This document shows positions 51,042 through 52,845 of a stretch of DNA of 52,845 bases, in pieces. The stretch lies in the NCBI GenBank assembly GCA_018623155.1, contig JAAZVZ010000016.1, forward strand, positions 1-52,845, in the 5' to 3' direction. How positions within the stretch are numbered: the stretch's first letter is position 1; each line of letters starts with the position of its first letter. The notes beneath the pieces were generated by a model. That model ran no database searches. It saw only the letters and a program-made list of their open reading frames with translations, and had not been told where the DNA came from. The position numbers and the translations under genes were made by a program. The stretch is from Glaciecola sp. Lineage in GTDB: Bacteria; Pseudomonadota; Gammaproteobacteria; Enterobacterales; Alteromonadaceae.

Positions 51042-51652
51042 GATTTATCCAATGTAAAGTCTAATTGAACACGCATACCAGGTTGTTTTACTGGTTTACC
51101 GTCAACGATTTTGGGCTTGTACTTCCACTTACGTAGTGCTCGCTTCGCTTCACGGTCAAACACACGTTTGGGATCGGCTTCGATTACATCTACGTCTTCA
51201 ACGCCACCTACTTCATTAATAGTAAACGACAAGCGTACCCAACCTTCTTTACCATCACGAGCAGCCTGTACTGGATACTTTGGCTCGATCCGTACGATAG
51301 GTGTCGCTTCACCATCACGTCGCATGGCTCCAACGCCGCCAAGACTAACGTTCATACCACCAGTATCAATACCAGGTACATTTAAACTAAAACCATTTGC
51401 ATCTGGCTCGATTTCTTCAGGCTCAGTTGGCTGCATCTTAGGTGGCTGTTGTGGTGGCGGTGGAGGTGGAGGTGGTACACGATTACGCGTGTTCGTATCC
51501 TCTTCAACATCATCCATTACAATATCAATCACAGGCGTTGGTGGAACCTCTTCCGCTGGTCGGTTTGTGTTCTCAATCAACTTAGCCATGACCACAAATA
51601 AAGTAAATGCAACGGCAGCGCCAAGTAATATAGAAAGTATTAATCTAACCAT
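51038..51652 (-). CDS. tonB: Energy transducer TonB (TonB2 type)
   Basis: TonB couples the inner-membrane proton gradient to outer-membrane receptors. The 204-residue protein has an N-terminal membrane anchor (about 3-24), a proline-rich periplasmic linker (eight consecutive prolines, then QQPP) and a C-terminal TonB domain. That domain includes RIEPKYPVQAARDGKEGWVRLSFTI and RALRKWKYKPKIVDGKPV. The short linker is typical of TonB2 systems. It sits 5 bp after exbD and overlaps the TPR gene by 4 bp. Confidence 0.94.
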   Translation of the reverse strand: MVRLILSILLGAAVAFTLFVVMAKLIENTNRPAEEVPPTPVIDIVMDDVEEDTNTRNRVPPPPPPPPQQPPKMQPTEPEEIEPDANGFSLNVPGIDTGGMNVSLGGVGAMRRDGEATPIVRIEPKYPVQAARDGKEGWVRLSFTINEVGGVEDVDVIEADPKRVFDREAKRALRKWKYKPKIVDGKPVKQPGMRVQLDFTLDKS

Positions 51653-51657
51653 ACTAA

Positions 51658-52056
51658 TTAACTCCTCGATGCAACAGAAATCTTATCAATTCCTGCGTCT
51701 TTTACTTGGTCCATAATTTTAACTACCAAACCGTGCTTAGCCTTTATGTCAGCCTGTATTATCACATAGTCTGTAGGCTGTTCCGTCAGTAGACGTTCGA
51801 CATTTGCGCGAATTGAATCAGGATCAACCTGGCGCTTGTCTAACCAAACGTCACCGTCCTCAGTGACCGCAATAAAAATATTGGCGTTTTTAGGACGGAA
51901 TGCTTCGCTGGCTTCTGGTTTGTTTACCTCAATACCCGCCTCTTTTACGAATACTGTGGTAACGATGAAGAAAATCAGCATGATGAATACGATGTCTAGC
52001 ATCGGAGTCATGTCGATTGCTGCATCCTCTTCTTCAACTCTTTGTTTACGACTCAT
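51658..52056 (-). CDS. exbD: Biopolymer transport protein ExbD
   Basis: ExbD forms the proton-conducting motor with ExbB. The 132-residue protein has an acidic cytoplasmic head, then DMTPMLDIVFIMLIFFIVTTVF in composition. The essential membrane aspartate is Asp21 at the start of the single helix. A periplasmic domain ends with IMDQVKDAGIDKISVAS. Gene order exbB-exbD-tonB with 5-11 bp gaps indicates an operon. Confidence 0.95.
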   Translation of the reverse strand: MSRKQRVEEEDAAIDMTPMLDIVFIMLIFFIVTTVFVKEAGIEVNKPEASEAFRPKNANIFIAVTEDGDVWLDKRQVDPDSIRANVERLLTEQPTDYVIIQADIKAKHGLVVKIMDQVKDAGIDKISVASRS

Positions 52057-52067
52057 AATGTCCTCTC

Positions 52068-52592
52068 TTAATGATGAGGCAGGCTGTCAATAAGTGATTC
52101 GCGTGCATATTTCGCTTTAGATTCTAAGCGAGAGCTTACGAACAACCCTGACAGTGCTGCAACCATACCAGCCATTGTTGGAATGGTTGCCATTGAAATA
52201 CCTGCGGCCATCAAACGTGCATTACCAGTACCCTGTGTCGCCATCGTCTCAAATACAGAAATCATACCTGTTACTGTTCCAAGAAGACCAATTAGCGGAC
52301 ACATGGCCACTAATGTACGAATAATCAACATTCGCGCATTCAGTGCATCTGATGCTTGTGAAATCCATGCGTCACGGATTCTATGCGCATACCATGAGGT
52401 CGTATCTGCACGGGCATTCCAATCGTCGATGATTTGTTGTTTCACCTTCGGAAATACCGATGTCAAATACCAATAACGCTCTATCATTAAAACCCACATG
52501 AGGAAGAGCGCGGCAGCAACGAAATATAGTACGTCACCGCCGGTAGCGATAAAGTCCCTGACCGATTCCCATAATCCAATCAGGTATAACAT
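52068..52592 (-). CDS. exbB: MotA/TolQ/ExbB proton channel protein (ExbB2)
   Basis: This is a three-helix inner-membrane protein of 174 residues. A first helix (DVLYFVAAALFLMWVLMI) is followed by a cytoplasmic loop and the conserved CPLIGLLGTVTGMISVF and GISMATIPTMAGMVAAL channel helices. The frame extends to 52646, but that overlaps the preceding exbB1 gene. The ATG at 52592 follows its stop by 1 bp and has a GGAGA site about 9 nt upstream. It is the small ExbB of the TonB2-type system. Confidence 0.94.
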   Translation of the reverse strand: MLYLIGLWESVRDFIATGGDVLYFVAAALFLMWVLMIERYWYLTSVFPKVKQQIIDDWNARADTTSWYAHRIRDAWISQASDALNARMLIIRTLVAMCPLIGLLGTVTGMISVFETMATQGTGNARLMAAGISMATIPTMAGMVAALSGLFVSSRLESKAKYARESLIDSLPHH

Positions 52593-52593
52593 A

Positions 52594-52845
52594 TTATGCT
52601 TTCTCCGACTCTGAGTGAGCTGCAACAATACCCGCAGTTTGTTCATCTAAGATGTGAACAATCGACTTTGAGCGAGCCGCAACAATACTATGAGCTAGAA
52701 TCAATGGTAGTGCTGCAATAATACCTTGTGCAGTCGTTACAAGCGCCATTGAAATTGAGCCCGCCATGATGCGAGGGTCACCAGTACCAAACAAGGTGAT
52801 TTGTTGGAAAGTCGCAATCATACCTAAAACCGTACCCAATAGACC
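52594..52845 (-). CDS. Large MotA/TolQ/ExbB protein (TtpC/ExbB1-like), C-terminal part
   Basis: This gene runs off the window edge; only the last 83 residues are seen. They contain GLLGTVLGMIATFQQITLFGTGDPRIMAGSISMAL in composition and a following hydrophobic helix, the ExbB channel signature. Having a second ExbB homologue directly before exbB2-exbD-tonB is typical of TonB2 clusters, where the first is the longer TtpC with an extra periplasmic N-terminal domain. That part lies outside the window, so the TtpC identity is inferred. Confidence 0.85.
   Translation of the reverse strand, partial: GLLGTVLGMIATFQQITLFGTGDPRIMAGSISMALVTTAQGIIAALPLILAHSIVAARSKSIVHILDEQTAGIVAAHSESEKA

Noticed and set aside
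51111-51716. Plus-strand ORF of 201 codons with a long glycine run
   Set aside because: It lies antisense to tonB; the glycine run mirrors the proline linker. No ribosome-binding site and no family resemblance.

Overview
The window reads as a stretch of the chromosome of a marine-type gammaproteobacterium, most likely in or near Alteromonadales/Alteromonadaceae. I infer this from protein character (FadR, RfaH, MiaE, EpmC, TmcA, a Vibrio/Alteromonas-like second TonB system), from low-to-moderate GC, and from gene order shared with Enterobacteria, Shewanella and Pseudomonas. It is dense, almost entirely coding, and has no insertion sequence, prophage, integrase or CRISPR array that I can see.

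Layout. 1-9.9 kb: the 5' end of a MscS-type channel gene and dcd, divergent from metG; a YafS-like methyltransferase against gloB and mltD (the E. coli yafS-gloB-mltD group); then cysS / ppiB-lpxH / miaE. 10.2-27.9 kb: a Yip1-type membrane protein, then a long minus-strand set equivalent to the E. coli pdxB-usg-truA-accD-folC-dedD-cvpA-purF region, here with fimV between asd and truA as in Pseudomonas. Upstream of pdxB lie an alpha/beta hydrolase and a class II aldolase-like gene, then fabB / mnmC and a yfcL-(NAD kinase-like)-epmC operon. 28-34.7 kb: a hotdog thioesterase with a membrane-anchored retropepsin-like protease, then fadH with a GMC oxidoreductase, fadR and dsbB. 34.7-39.1 kb: a tight minus-strand run of Mpo1-like, DUF6279 lipoprotein, EamA transporter, rnd, ycgL and ycgN. 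39.1-42.4 kb: an M61 peptidase, a YafJ-like amidotransferase, rfaH and tRNA-Trp.

42.4-45.9 kb is the most distinctive module: a TPP riboswitch with a good sigma70-like promoter heads an operon of TonB-dependent receptor, PnuC/PnuT transporter and small-molecule kinase. Together these look like a thiamine salvage route: outer-membrane uptake, inner-membrane facilitated entry, and trapping by phosphorylation. Directly upstream on the same strand is an orphan histidine kinase with a CHASE-like sensor and a degenerate ATP-lid motif. tmcA follows, and the window ends inside a TonB2-type energy-transduction operon (exbB1-exbB2-exbD-tonB-TPR protein), which could power receptors such as the thiamine one.

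Most of the window is conserved housekeeping DNA. I did not find a convincing wholly new system. The points most worth a second look are the thiamine module, the orphan kinase beside it, the tRNA-Trp/rfaH dicistron, and several poorly characterised genes in conserved operons.
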